Positions 1 to 8,192 of a DNA stretch of 64,000 nucleotides are shown here, one piece after another. Every line of letters begins with the position of its first letter. Position 1 is the stretch's first letter. The DNA comes from Enterococcus alishanensis (GTDB taxonomy: Bacteria > Bacillota > Bacilli > Lactobacillales > Enterococcaceae). The notes under the pieces are model-generated. The model saw only the letters and a program-made list of their open reading frames with translations. It was not told where the DNA came from and searched no databases. The stretch is from NCBI RefSeq assembly GCF_019218635.1, contig NZ_JAHUZB010000003.1, forward strand, positions 419,729 to 483,728, given 5' to 3'. The translations under genes were made by a program, and so were the position numbers.

Positions 1-59
1 AACCGGTTTACTATGAATCCATAAAGTTTATGAGAAAAGAAAGGGATGGAAGAATATGA
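1..59 (+). CDS. Possible 3' end of an upstream gene (partial)
   Basis: Reading frame 3 is open from the left edge of the window to a TGA at 57-59, which overlaps the ATG of the next gene in an ATGA arrangement typical of translational coupling. Only about 18 codons are visible and no family can be recognised. A second frame stops at 22-24, so the assignment is a guess based only on the overlap. Confidence 0.25.
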   Translation, partial: PVYYESIKFMRKERDGRI

Positions 60-790
60 GAGATTTAGTCTTAAATTTTTTAGTCTATGCTGATAAAGTT
101 GCAAACGGTACCAAGCAAAGTGAATTAATAAAGGAAGCTGTTGATCTAGGTTTTAACAAAGTAGAAGTTCGTCGCGAATATTTTAATGATTTAGCTATTG
201 AATTACCTGAAGTGAAAAAGGTAGCTGCAGAAAATAATGTTGAATTATTTTATAGTGTACCAGATGAAGTTTTTGTTGATGGAAAAATAAATCCCAAATT
301 ATCAGGGTATTTAAAAGAAGCAGAAGATACTGGCATCAAACATATTAAATGGAATATTGGTGATTTTACAGAAGAATCATCTTTAGAAGAACTTCATATG
401 TTAACCGGTTCACCAGTAGCAATTAATATTGAAAACGACCAAACTTTAACCAGTGGAACAATTGAAGCGATTGAGACATTTATGAAAGCTATTTGTAAAG
501 CCGATATTAATGTTGGTTACGTGTATGATTTAGGTAATTGGCGTTTTGTTGGCGAAGGTTTAGATGAAAAAGAAGCAGCAGAAAAATTAAAAGATTATGT
601 TCGCTATATTCATGTAAAAGATGTCTCTTATCTTGATGATAAACCACAAGCTGAATTTTTAGATCACGGCGTTTTAAACTGGCGGGAAATTTTAGCAATT
701 TTACCTCAAGATGTTCCGGTTGCCATTGAATATCCAACTACTGCAAATGATCAAATTCTTGAAGCGAAGAATCTTTTAGAGGAGGAGTAA
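56..790 (+). CDS. Sugar-phosphate isomerase/epimerase-like TIM-barrel protein
   Basis: 244 aa, the usual length of xylose-isomerase-like (AP endonuclease 2 fold) sugar isomerases and epimerases. Candidate metal ligands lie at the strand ends where the fold places them: Glu126 (INIEND), Asp158 (YDLGNW), His186 (IHVKD) and Glu225 (AIEYP). It is the first complete gene of a run of six same-strand genes that ends with hexulose-phosphate enzymes, so it probably interconverts a keto or hydroxy sugar before or after phosphorylation. The actual substrate cannot be read from the sequence. The start has a purine-rich RBS (AAAGGGATGG). Confidence 0.75.
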   Translation: MRDLVLNFLVYADKVANGTKQSELIKEAVDLGFNKVEVRREYFNDLAIELPEVKKVAAENNVELFYSVPDEVFVDGKINPKLSGYLKEAEDTGIKHIKWNIGDFTEESSLEELHMLTGSPVAINIENDQTLTSGTIEAIETFMKAICKADINVGYVYDLGNWRFVGEGLDEKEAAEKLKDYVRYIHVKDVSYLDDKPQAEFLDHGVLNWREILAILPQDVPVAIEYPTTANDQILEAKNLLEEE

Positions 791-792
791 TC

Positions 793-1035
793 ATGCAAGA
801 TCAACAAACTAAAATTGATCCAGAAAAATTTGCTTATCATTTTATGGATAGTTTAACGATCGATTTTTCAACTAAAAAAACCGAAGCAGCAGCAAAAGAA
901 GCATTGGCGGGTTATCTTTCAGCATATTATTTAGCTCAAAGATTTAATAATCTAGAAAATGATTTCTTTAATGAAGAAACCGGTAAACCAATGTCGACTT
1001 ATCAAAAAATTTTAAGTGAACTAAACCAATATTAG
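793..1035 (+). CDS. Small uncharacterised operon protein
   Basis: 80 aa, soluble and mildly acidic, with no signal peptide, membrane segment or recognised motif. The RBS (GAGGAGG) lies in the last codons of the preceding gene and the next gene's RBS sits immediately after this stop codon, so it is clearly translated as part of the sugar operon. It may be an accessory subunit or regulator of a neighbouring enzyme or of the permease. No function is assigned. Confidence 0.7.
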   Translation: MQDQQTKIDPEKFAYHFMDSLTIDFSTKKTEAAAKEALAGYLSAYYLAQRFNNLENDFFNEETGKPMSTYQKILSELNQY

Positions 1036-1047
1036 GAGGTGGCAGCG

Positions 1048-2319
1048 TTGGGTAGTATTATTACTGGATTATTATTAGCATTAACATTTATTATCTTTGT
1101 CGTCTACGCTATGAAAGGCGGAAACTTAACAGTTGGTTTCTTCGTAATGGCGGTTTTGTGGACCATCATTGGTTTAGTACCATTTAATGTAGCAGTCAAA
1201 GAAATTTTTACAGAGCCTGTTTTAAATTACGGGAAAACGGCCTCCTATATTATTTTTGGTTCTTGGTTTGGTCGAGTTTTAGTTGATACCGGAATTGCTG
1301 GAAGTATTTCTCGCCGAACAGAAAAAGTTGGTAAAAAGAGTCCGGTTTTAGCAACGGTTTTAATCGCTTTAGTAATTGCTTTGATTTTTACTAGTTCATA
1401 CGGTGTGGGCTCTGCAATTGCTGTTGGGGTAATTTTATTTCCGATTATGTTTTCAATTGGTGTACCTAAAAATATTGCCGTTTCTGTTTTTACTTTATCA
1501 ATCGGGGCAGCAATGTATGTAAACAATGTCTTGTTCGTTCAATTCCAAGTTTTCTTCCCAAAAGTTGCTTGGGGCGCTCATTACCAACGTTTTGGTTTTG
1601 TTGCAATGGCGGTTCAAATGGTAATCGTGATTTTATTTATACTATTTAATGCCAAAAAAATTCGCAACGGTAAACCATTTATTGTTGAAAGTGAGACAGT
1701 TGAAGAAGTACGTGAAGTTGCAGTTTGGACTTATATTTTACCAGTCTTACCAGTTGCATTAAGTATTTTTGCAAAATGGGATGCGGTTCCTGCCTTGTTG
1801 ATTTCAATTATTATTGCTTTCCTTGCCACAGGAAATATGAAAACTTACAAAGGTTTTGTCAATATGATGAATGAAACAGCCAAACATGCGATTTCAGATA
1901 TTGCTGGTTTATTAATCATGTTGTTTGTTTTAACTATGTTCCAATCAGCGGCTGTTCATGCAATGTCAGGCTTCACCTCAGTCTTCCAAAGTATCATTCC
2001 TGACAGCAAACTAGTTTTAGTCATTATTATTTTGATTATTGCACCACTAGCTTACTTCCGTGGACCATTGATGCTTTATGGTGCTGGTGCGGCAACTGCA
2101 GCAATTTTAGTTGGTACCGGGATGTTCAATCAATATTTCTTGTATGGTTTACTTGTAGTTCCTTCAATGATGGGTGTTTCAGCCGATATTACCCAATCTT
2201 GGAACTTGTGGGCGGTTCAATATTCAGAATTAGATACTAAGACATTTTTACTAACCGGATTGCCTTGGGCTTGGGTAGCTACGGCATTTAACTTAGTTGC
2301 AGCATATATTCTTTTATAA
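1048..2319 (+). CDS. Integral membrane permease, GntP/citrate-type ion transporter superfamily
   Basis: About 423 aa with roughly eleven hydrophobic segments spread over the whole length and glycine-rich re-entrant-like stretches (TSSYGVGSAIAVG, YGAGAATAAIL). General layout resembles gluconate, citrate and other organic-acid secondary transporters. The start is taken as TTG at 1048: AGGAGG at 1034-1039 lies 8 nt upstream, whereas the alternative in-frame GTG at 1039 overlaps that RBS. Its place between an epimerase-like protein and a PfkB kinase suggests that it imports the operon's unphosphorylated substrate, perhaps a sugar acid or keto sugar. Confidence 0.75.
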   Translation: MGSIITGLLLALTFIIFVVYAMKGGNLTVGFFVMAVLWTIIGLVPFNVAVKEIFTEPVLNYGKTASYIIFGSWFGRVLVDTGIAGSISRRTEKVGKKSPVLATVLIALVIALIFTSSYGVGSAIAVGVILFPIMFSIGVPKNIAVSVFTLSIGAAMYVNNVLFVQFQVFFPKVAWGAHYQRFGFVAMAVQMVIVILFILFNAKKIRNGKPFIVESETVEEVREVAVWTYILPVLPVALSIFAKWDAVPALLISIIIAFLATGNMKTYKGFVNMMNETAKHAISDIAGLLIMLFVLTMFQSAAVHAMSGFTSVFQSIIPDSKLVLVIIILIIAPLAYFRGPLMLYGAGAATAAILVGTGMFNQYFLYGLLVVPSMMGVSADITQSWNLWAVQYSELDTKTFLLTGLPWAWVATAFNLVAAYILL

Positions 2320-2342
2320 AAAATTTGAAAAGAGGTATTATT

Positions 2343-3296
2343 ATGAGTGAGTTTTTAACGATTGGTGAACCAATTGCATTGTTTGGATCGACAGAGGTTG
2401 ATAAAAGTTTGAAAGATGCCAGTAATTTCCAAAAATATTTGGCTGGCGCAGAAGTAAATGTGACTGTTGGTGTTTCCCGACTTGGTCATAGTACACAATA
2501 CATTACTCGGCTTGGAAAAGATCCTTTTGGTGATTTTATTGTCGATCAGTTAGCAGAAAATAATATTGGCACAGATTATATTGATGAAACTGATGAATAT
2601 TGGACGGCTTTCCAATTAAAAGACCGCGTCAGTGATGGCGATCCAAGTATTTTCTATTTTCGTAAAGGATCAGCGGCAGCGCATTTTGATAAAGCCGTTT
2701 TAGATACAATTGATTTTTCCGATGTGAAAATGGCCCATTTGTCCGGTATTTTTCCAGCAATTTCAGAAGAAGCCTTAGATGCTTTCCGCCATTTAATTAC
2801 GCTATTAGAAAAAAATCATGTTCGGACTACCTTTGATCCAAATTTGCGTCCACAGCTTTGGTCAAGTCAAGAGCATATGGTGGAAACAATCAACGATTTA
2901 GCTAGTCATGCTGAAATTGTTTTACCTGGTATTAATGAAGGTGAAATTTTAGTTGGTTCAAGAGATCCTGAGACGATTGCTGATTTTTATTTGGCAAATG
3001 GTGAAGCGACTCAAACGGTGATTGTTAAATTAGGAACTGATGGCGCATATATCAAACAAAAGGATGGGACTAGTTTTACTGTGCCAGGTTTTAAAGTAGA
3101 TCATGTGGTAGATACTGTGGGTGCCGGTGATGGTTTTGCGGCAGGATTAATTACGGCTTTAATTGAAGGAGAATCCTTGAAAGATGCTGTAATTCGTGCC
3201 AATGCTGTTGGTGCAATGGCTGTTCAAGCTCCTGGAGATAATGACGGTTATCCAACACCAGAAGAATTAGCAGATTTTTTAGCAAAAAATAAATAA
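2343..3296 (+). CDS. kdgK: PfkB-family sugar kinase, 2-keto-3-deoxygluconate-kinase-like
   Basis: 317 aa ribokinase/PfkB-fold kinase. The C-terminal signature DTVGAGD at residues 257-263 carries the catalytic Asp and the anion hole; an N-terminal glycine-rich substrate segment follows SEFLTIGEP. Overall it resembles KDG kinases that phosphorylate C6 of a hexonate or hexulose. The start is ATG 2343, preceded by AAAAGAGGT; an in-frame TTG at 2325 lies upstream of that RBS. Because the downstream genes act on hexulose 6-phosphates rather than KDPG, the substrate may be a ketohexose rather than KDG, so the symbol is provisional. Confidence 0.72.
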   Translation: MSEFLTIGEPIALFGSTEVDKSLKDASNFQKYLAGAEVNVTVGVSRLGHSTQYITRLGKDPFGDFIVDQLAENNIGTDYIDETDEYWTAFQLKDRVSDGDPSIFYFRKGSAAAHFDKAVLDTIDFSDVKMAHLSGIFPAISEEALDAFRHLITLLEKNHVRTTFDPNLRPQLWSSQEHMVETINDLASHAEIVLPGINEGEILVGSRDPETIADFYLANGEATQTVIVKLGTDGAYIKQKDGTSFTVPGFKVDHVVDTVGAGDGFAAGLITALIEGESLKDAVIRANAVGAMAVQAPGDNDGYPTPEELADFLAKNK

Positions 3297-3308
3297 GGTC
3301 GTGTAAGT

Positions 3309-3935
3309 ATGAAATTACAAGCAGCAATCGATCGTGTCTCTTTAGAGGATGCGGTAGCTTTAGCGCTACAACTTGATGGAAAAACAGATATTGTGGAGAT
3401 GGGTACTTCTTTAGTGAAAGATTACGGTATTGAAGCGATGACCCAATTGAGGGAAGCTTTACCTAATACAGAACTATTAGTGGATTTAAAAACCATTGAT
3501 GAAGGTGCTTATGAGTTTCGTCAAGGTTTTAAATATGGTGGTGATATTTTAACAGTGATGGGTGCGGCGTCTTTAGATACTTTACGAGCAACTTATCAAG
3601 TCGCTGAAGAAACCGGTAAAACTATGATGATTGATTTATTAGAAGTCAGCGAGGAAAAAATTGCTGAAATTCTTGAATTTGAACATGCTATTTATGCGTT
3701 ACATCATTCGGTAGATCGTGTGGATAAACAAGATGCAGTAGGAAATGTTGCTCATTTTCATGAGAAATTTCCAGAAATCAAACGCTTGGCAATTGCTGGG
3801 GGCATTGATTTGGCGCAAACAAAGGCTCTAGCGACACAAGGATTAATCGAAATTGTCATCGTTGGTTCTAAAATTAGTAAAGCCAGCGATCCTGCTGCAG
3901 CGGTTAAAGAATTTATGGAGGGGCTAAAAGCATGA
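3309..3935 (+). CDS. hxlA: 3-hexulose-6-phosphate synthase (OMPDC-superfamily)
   Basis: 208 aa, typical of HPS. The family signature DxKxxD is present as Asp59, Lys61 and Asp64 (DLKTIDEG), and the C-terminal phosphate-binding segment reads IAGGI...IVGSKI. HPS joins formaldehyde to ribulose 5-phosphate, or runs backwards to release ribulose 5-phosphate from arabino-3-hexulose 6-phosphate. The paralogous 3-keto-L-gulonate-6-phosphate decarboxylases share the fold, so a decarboxylase role is the main alternative. The directly overlapping phosphohexuloisomerase gene favours HPS. Confidence 0.82.
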   Translation: MKLQAAIDRVSLEDAVALALQLDGKTDIVEMGTSLVKDYGIEAMTQLREALPNTELLVDLKTIDEGAYEFRQGFKYGGDILTVMGAASLDTLRATYQVAEETGKTMMIDLLEVSEEKIAEILEFEHAIYALHHSVDRVDKQDAVGNVAHFHEKFPEIKRLAIAGGIDLAQTKALATQGLIEIVIVGSKISKASDPAAAVKEFMEGLKA

Positions 3936-4474
3936 GTACAATAAAAACAATTATGGATGAAATCAATGAAGTGATGGCGCTAGTTGATGAAAGCCAAATC
4001 GATGATGCATTAACATTATTTCAAAAAGACAAACGAATTTTTGTGATTGGTGCTGGTCGCAGTGGTTTCCAAGGAAAAGGTTTTGCGATGCGCTTGATGC
4101 ACATTGGTTATACCGATTATGTAATGGGGGAAACAATTACACCTTCGATTCAAAAAGGGGATACTTGGGTGGCTATTTCTGGATCGGGTACGACGAAAAG
4201 TATCGTTGCCGATACAGAAGCTGCGAAAAAACTAGGCTTGGACATAGTTGTACTAACGTCTGAACCAGCCTCACCTTTGGCAAAATTAGCGGACAAAGTA
4301 ATTATTGTTCCTGGAGCGACGAAAACTGGTTCCGGAGTGAAATCAGTCCAATTGTTGTCTTCATTATTCGATCAAACTGTCCATATTACGTTAGATGCGT
4401 TAACTTTGAAATTGGCTAAACGAGACGATACATCAAATGCTGATGCCTTGCATGAACATGTAAATGTAGAATAA
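3932..4474 (+). CDS. hxlB: 6-phospho-3-hexuloisomerase (SIS domain)
   Basis: 180 aa SIS-domain isomerase. Sugar-phosphate-binding loops GAGRSGFQGKGFAMRL (about residue 36 on) and SGSGTTKS are visible, and the length matches PHI. It interconverts fructose 6-phosphate and arabino-3-hexulose 6-phosphate. The start codon overlaps the stop of the synthase gene (ATGA), so the two enzymes are translationally coupled. The pair can detoxify formaldehyde or make ribulose 5-phosphate from fructose 6-phosphate. A terminator follows directly and ends the operon. Confidence 0.85.
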   Translation: MSTIKTIMDEINEVMALVDESQIDDALTLFQKDKRIFVIGAGRSGFQGKGFAMRLMHIGYTDYVMGETITPSIQKGDTWVAISGSGTTKSIVADTEAAKKLGLDIVVLTSEPASPLAKLADKVIIVPGATKTGSGVKSVQLLSSLFDQTVHITLDALTLKLAKRDDTSNADALHEHVNVE

Positions 4475-4481
4475 TTTTTTG

Positions 4482-4513
4482 ATCACTACGGGATTCTTCG
4501 TAGTGATTTTTTT
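4482..4513 (+). terminator. Rho-independent terminator of the hexulose-phosphate operon
   Basis: A perfect 9-bp stem (ATCACTACG with CGTAGTGAT) encloses an 8-nt loop and is followed by a run of seven T. Confidence 0.9.
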
Positions 4514-4565
4514 ACATTTTTAAAACATTTGTTATACTTAAAGGAAAGAGAAAGAAGGTCCTAGT

Positions 4566-5156
4566 ATGTTTTATTTAGCAGAAGAAGAAAATGAAGAAAC
4601 AAAAACAGATATTTCCGAAATTTATAAAAAGAAAATGTTGGAACAACGAACAATCTTAATTTATGGAGAAATTACGCAAGACTTAGCCAAAGAAGTGACA
4701 TCTCAATTACTTTTACTAAGTGCTTTAAGTGATGATCCAATTACGATTTATATTAATAGTCAAGGTGGTCATGTGGAATCTGGCGATACTATTCATGATA
4801 TGATTAAATTTATCAAACCAGAAGTTAGAATGGTTGGTACTGGTTGGGTAGCCAGCGCAGGAATTACAATTTATTTAGGTGCTGAAAAGAAAAATCGTTT
4901 TAGTTTACCAAACACGCGTTACATGATTCATCAACCGATGGGCGGCGTACAAGGTCAACAGACTGAAATTGAAATTGAAGCCCGAGAAATCATCAGAACC
5001 CGTGAAAGAATCAATCATTTGATTGCTGAAGCAACTGGTCAAACTTATGAAAAAGTTGCCGAAGATACAGATCGTAATTTTTGGTTATCTGTAGATGAAG
5101 CAAAGAAATATGGGATTGTCAAAAAAGTGATTAAATCATCTGACCAAGTTAAATAA
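4566..5156 (+). CDS. ClpP-family serine peptidase paralogue with Ser-His-Asn triad
   Basis: 196 aa, the length of a ClpP subunit without a long propeptide. Ser97 (WVASAG) and His122 (MIHQPMGG) align with the catalytic Ser and His of ClpP. The third triad position, the Asp in the canonical (D/E)RD segment before the F-x-S motif, is Asn171 here (DTDRNFWLS). A Ser-His-Asn triad is known for ClpP1 of Listeria, which works mainly in mixed complexes with ClpP2. This is therefore probably a second, regulatory ClpP rather than the housekeeping copy. It is a single-gene unit between two terminators with its own RBS (AGAAAGAAGG). Confidence 0.85.
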   Translation: MFYLAEEENEETKTDISEIYKKKMLEQRTILIYGEITQDLAKEVTSQLLLLSALSDDPITIYINSQGGHVESGDTIHDMIKFIKPEVRMVGTGWVASAGITIYLGAEKKNRFSLPNTRYMIHQPMGGVQGQQTEIEIEAREIIRTRERINHLIAEATGQTYEKVAEDTDRNFWLSVDEAKKYGIVKKVIKSSDQVK

Positions 5157-5162
5157 ACCATC

Positions 5163-5197
5163 AAGTCGCGAAACTTTATTGTTTTGTGACTTTTTTT
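5163..5197 (+). terminator. Terminator after the ClpP paralogue
   Basis: A 12-bp stem with two G-U pairs (AAGTCGCGAAAC with GTTTTGTGACTT) is followed by a T-rich tract. Confidence 0.85.
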
Positions 5198-5248
5198 ATC
5201 TTTGAATGTGATAAAATAATAAAAAAATGGAGGTTCTAATAAATACAT

Positions 5249-6103
5249 ATGACAAAGACAATTCATCCTGGGAAAATGGTTACCGTCAATCAACATCAAA
5301 TGCATATCTTCACTGCAGGAGATGGAGACAAGACCTTTGTTTTTATGGCTGGTTCTGGCACGGCCGCGCCAACTATTGACTTTAAACCGCTGTGGCAAAT
5401 ACTAGCCAAAAAATATCGCATTGTCGTGATTGAAAAAGCTGGCTATGGTTGGAGTGAAGCGACAACTGTTTCGCGAGATTTAGCTACAATGTTAGAAGAA
5501 AGCCGCGAAGCTTTACATTTGGCAAATATTCAAGCACCATTTATTTTAGTGCCTCACTCGATGTCTGGATTGGAAGCATTGTATTGGGGACAGAAGTATC
5601 CAACGGAAGTACAAGCAATCATTGGTTTAGATCCAGCTGTTCCTGCTGCGTATGAGAAATTAAAAATTCCTTCTAAGACGAATTTAAAGATTTCAAAGAC
5701 TTTAATCAATTTAGGTGTTCATCGACCTTTTATGAAATTAGTTGCGAAAAATGTCTGGAAAAAACGTGGTACTAGTTTATCGTCAGAAGATTTTCAGCGC
5801 TATGTAGATTGTTATAAGGAATCATTGTTCTCGTCAGATGTAATAAATGAAGTCTTGACAGTGAGAGAAAATGTGGCAATCTGTCAAAAAGGTGAGGTGC
5901 CAAAAGATATTCCAGTCTATTATTTTATTTCTGATGGTAAGGAGATAGGATTAAAAGAAGATTGGCGACCCACTTTAATCGCCTATTTGGCTCAGTTTGA
6001 AACAAGTAAATACTTACTGCTAGATTGTGGTCATTATGTGCATGGAGAACGGCCAGAGGAAATTGCAGAAGAAATTGAATCATTTATTACTGAGATAAGC
6101 TAA
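5249..6103 (+). CDS. Alpha/beta hydrolase
   Basis: 284 aa alpha/beta-hydrolase fold. The oxyanion segment FMAGSGTAAP (about residue 33) and the nucleophile elbow PHSMSG with its Ser near residue 112 are present; a C-terminal His in DCGHYVHGE fits the catalytic base. No signal peptide, so it acts in the cytoplasm. The substrate is unknown; the family covers esterases, peptidases and haloperoxidase-like enzymes. RBS GGAGG about 15 nt upstream of the ATG is somewhat distant. It is monocistronic and flanked by terminators. Confidence 0.8.
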   Translation: MTKTIHPGKMVTVNQHQMHIFTAGDGDKTFVFMAGSGTAAPTIDFKPLWQILAKKYRIVVIEKAGYGWSEATTVSRDLATMLEESREALHLANIQAPFILVPHSMSGLEALYWGQKYPTEVQAIIGLDPAVPAAYEKLKIPSKTNLKISKTLINLGVHRPFMKLVAKNVWKKRGTSLSSEDFQRYVDCYKESLFSSDVINEVLTVRENVAICQKGEVPKDIPVYYFISDGKEIGLKEDWRPTLIAYLAQFETSKYLLLDCGHYVHGERPEEIAEEIESFITEIS

Positions 6104-6122
6104 AGCTTACCTCAGTTTTTTT
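6090..6122 (+). terminator. Terminator overlapping the hydrolase stop codon
   Basis: A 12-bp stem with one mismatch (CTGAGATAAGCT with AGCTTACCTCAG) has a two-base loop and is followed by seven T. The hairpin contains the stop codon of the upstream gene. Confidence 0.8.
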
Positions 6123-6125
6123 ATT

Positions 6126-6629
6126 TTAAGTTAGCTGGTCTAAGCGAGAAAAATCAACAAAATCTAATGAACTTTTATAGACATCTCGTAATAGTTTAAC
6201 TTCATCAGATACTTCACTTTTATTTTTACTGGTGGCATGAATTCCTTTGATAAAGGTTTTGTGTAGAAAACTTAACTGATCATAGGTTAAAGCTCCCGGT
6301 AGATGACCTAAAAAGACCAGCCGTTTACCGTTAGCATTTTGTTGAGCCAAGTTAAAAATTTCTTGGATTTTTTCTTGATTCTCTGGGTCAGTTAGTCCAA
6401 CGGTTAAAATTTGAACTTCTTGTTGCGGATCGCTTACTTTTAATAAATCTTTTAAATGCATTAAACTACCAGCATATACAGCACTGATAAAAATAACTGT
6501 ATGACCTTTTAATTGTGCCTCAGTAATTTCTTCAATAGAGAATAGTGGTAGATTAAGTCTTTCAGCTAAATAGTTTGCGTATTTTTTTGCAGTACCATAT
6601 CTAGTTGCGTAAATAATGATTTTTTCCAT
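6126..6629 (-). CDS. Flavodoxin-domain protein
   Basis: 167 aa flavodoxin-like fold. The N-terminal phosphate-binding loop reads YATRYGTAKKYA, as in flavodoxins and menaquinone-dependent protoporphyrinogen oxidase-like proteins, and FISAVYAGSL follows at the second FMN loop. It probably carries FMN and acts as a cytoplasmic electron carrier or reductase. It lies 12 bp downstream of the esterase gene on the same strand, so the two are likely co-transcribed. A specific partner cannot be deduced. Confidence 0.72.
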   Translation of the reverse strand: MEKIIIYATRYGTAKKYANYLAERLNLPLFSIEEITEAQLKGHTVIFISAVYAGSLMHLKDLLKVSDPQQEVQILTVGLTDPENQEKIQEIFNLAQQNANGKRLVFLGHLPGALTYDQLSFLHKTFIKGIHATSKNKSEVSDEVKLLRDVYKSSLDFVDFSRLDQLT

Positions 6630-6641
6630 TATTTTCCTCCT

Positions 6642-7487
6642 TTATTTCGGTAGATAAGGGGCAATTTCTTGTGAAAATGCAGGATAGTCTATCTGTCCAA
6701 GGGCAAATTTTTTACTGGCAAGGTAAATGGCTTCAGTGGCTGTTCGATCTTTTTGATAAAGAAGTGAAACTTTTTGGTCTTCATTTTCTAAAGGGATCAA
6801 CTGGTCTTGTTGGTTAGCGAAAGCTTCATAATAACGCAAACCAAATTTTCTTTGAGACAAGGCATCAAGATGGATACCATCAGGATTTGCTGATAGTCCT
6901 TTGGCGGTAACAAAATAAAAATGCTCGTCCGTATAAGCGATTTTTCGCAAAATTTGATTGATTTCATGATATTCAATAGCCTGTTGGCCGAAGCCAGTTT
7001 TACCTAAAAAATTCGGTAATTCGCCGATAATTATTGGAACATCAGGTAAATCTAACACTTCACGGAAAGCAGCAAAAACCTCCCGTAGTTTTCCCTCATA
7101 ACTTTTATAAAGCTGATTTAAGCTATCATTTTCCCCTTGATGCCATAAAATACCAATAATCTCACTGGTTTCTTGCGCAAATTTTGCTTCCTTGACAGCG
7201 TGACGAAACAAAACCCCTTCTGGTGACCATTCAGCTATACTACTACCACCTTCAGCGCAAGGGATTAAGCCGATAGTTTCATCGGGATGCGCAAAACTAT
7301 AAGCTTGCGCAAAACTAGCCGCCAATCCAATCCCAGCTACTTCACGATCAGAATGAATCGGTTCTGCCATCATTTGAAAGCGTCCATTCCTTAGCATTTG
7401 AATTTTTTCATTATAGATAGGCGGTACGGTGTGAATAAATCCGCGTCCAGCCATATTTGATTGTCCAACTAATAAAAATGATTTCAT
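6642..7487 (-). CDS. SGNH/GDSL-type carbohydrate acetylesterase, sialate O-acetylesterase-like
   Basis: 281 aa with the blocks of the SASA esterase family: GQSNM with the nucleophile Ser10, WHQGEND in the middle, and DGIHLD near the C-terminus with the catalytic Asp and His. It would remove acetyl groups from carbohydrates. There is no signal peptide, so it works inside the cell, for example on imported acetylated sugars. The start is the internal ATG at 7487, because AAGGAG lies 8 nt upstream and overlaps the more distal ATG at 7502. Confidence 0.82.
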   Translation of the reverse strand: MKSFLLVGQSNMAGRGFIHTVPPIYNEKIQMLRNGRFQMMAEPIHSDREVAGIGLAASFAQAYSFAHPDETIGLIPCAEGGSSIAEWSPEGVLFRHAVKEAKFAQETSEIIGILWHQGENDSLNQLYKSYEGKLREVFAAFREVLDLPDVPIIIGELPNFLGKTGFGQQAIEYHEINQILRKIAYTDEHFYFVTAKGLSANPDGIHLDALSQRKFGLRYYEAFANQQDQLIPLENEDQKVSLLYQKDRTATEAIYLASKKFALGQIDYPAFSQEIAPYLPK

Positions 7488-7613
7488 CCTATTCTCCTTC
7501 ATTCATTATCTTTTTTATTTTAGAAGACTTAATGATAAGCGTCAAACAATCGAAGATCTCACTAAGAAATTGAGAATAAATATTTTTATCATAGAGAAAG
7601 TAAAACAGTATTT

Positions 7614-8177
7614 TTACATCGGCTTCAAATTTTTTATTAAACGTTCAGTCATCCATTTTAAGCGACTGTCGCGTCCTTTATCGGTTTTGGCATCGAAATA
7701 AGCGCGAGTGTAAGTTTTTTGCACTGAGGGAGACATAGTTTGAAAGTTTTGATAGGCTAGGGCATTTTCTTTTAATAAATCAGCGACTGTTTCTATTTGT
7801 TCAGGAGTGATAGCAGAGGGTTTGACAGCTTGATCCCATTGTCCATTTGCTTTGGCTTCACTGATTTTTTGTAGCCCAAATTCAGTGACTAAATCTTGAT
7901 CTATTAATTTTTGAACAATTTTTTTGTTCTTTTCCGACCAACGACTATTTTTGCGACGTGGAGCGAAATATTTCATATAGGAATGTTCGTCAATTTTTTT
8001 CATGACACCATCAATCCAGCCGTGACACAAGGCTTCCTCTAAAGCTTCACTAGCTTTTAAAGTTGTGAAGGTCGCATCTTTTGAAAAAAGTAGCCAAATG
8101 CCTGAATTAGTTTGGTGATTTTCTGTAAGCCATTGATGAAAATCACTTTTAGCTTCAAAGTGTACTGGTTGTGTCAT
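7614..8177 (-). CDS. YdeI/OmdA-family protein
   Basis: 187 aa. The sequence from residues 20 to 80 (SGIWLLFSKD, LCHGWIDGVMKK, YFAPRRKNSRWS) is characteristic of the YdeI/OmpD-associated family, sometimes annotated as bacteriocin-protection proteins; the molecular role is not established. It follows the HxlR regulator by 15 bp and is preceded by AAGGAAG, so the two form an operon and it is a plausible target of that regulator. Confidence 0.78.
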   Translation of the reverse strand: MTQPVHFEAKSDFHQWLTENHQTNSGIWLLFSKDATFTTLKASEALEEALCHGWIDGVMKKIDEHSYMKYFAPRRKNSRWSEKNKKIVQKLIDQDLVTEFGLQKISEAKANGQWDQAVKPSAITPEQIETVADLLKENALAYQNFQTMSPSVQKTYTRAYFDAKTDKGRDSRLKWMTERLIKNLKPM

Positions 8178-8192
8178 AAAAATCTTCCTTTC

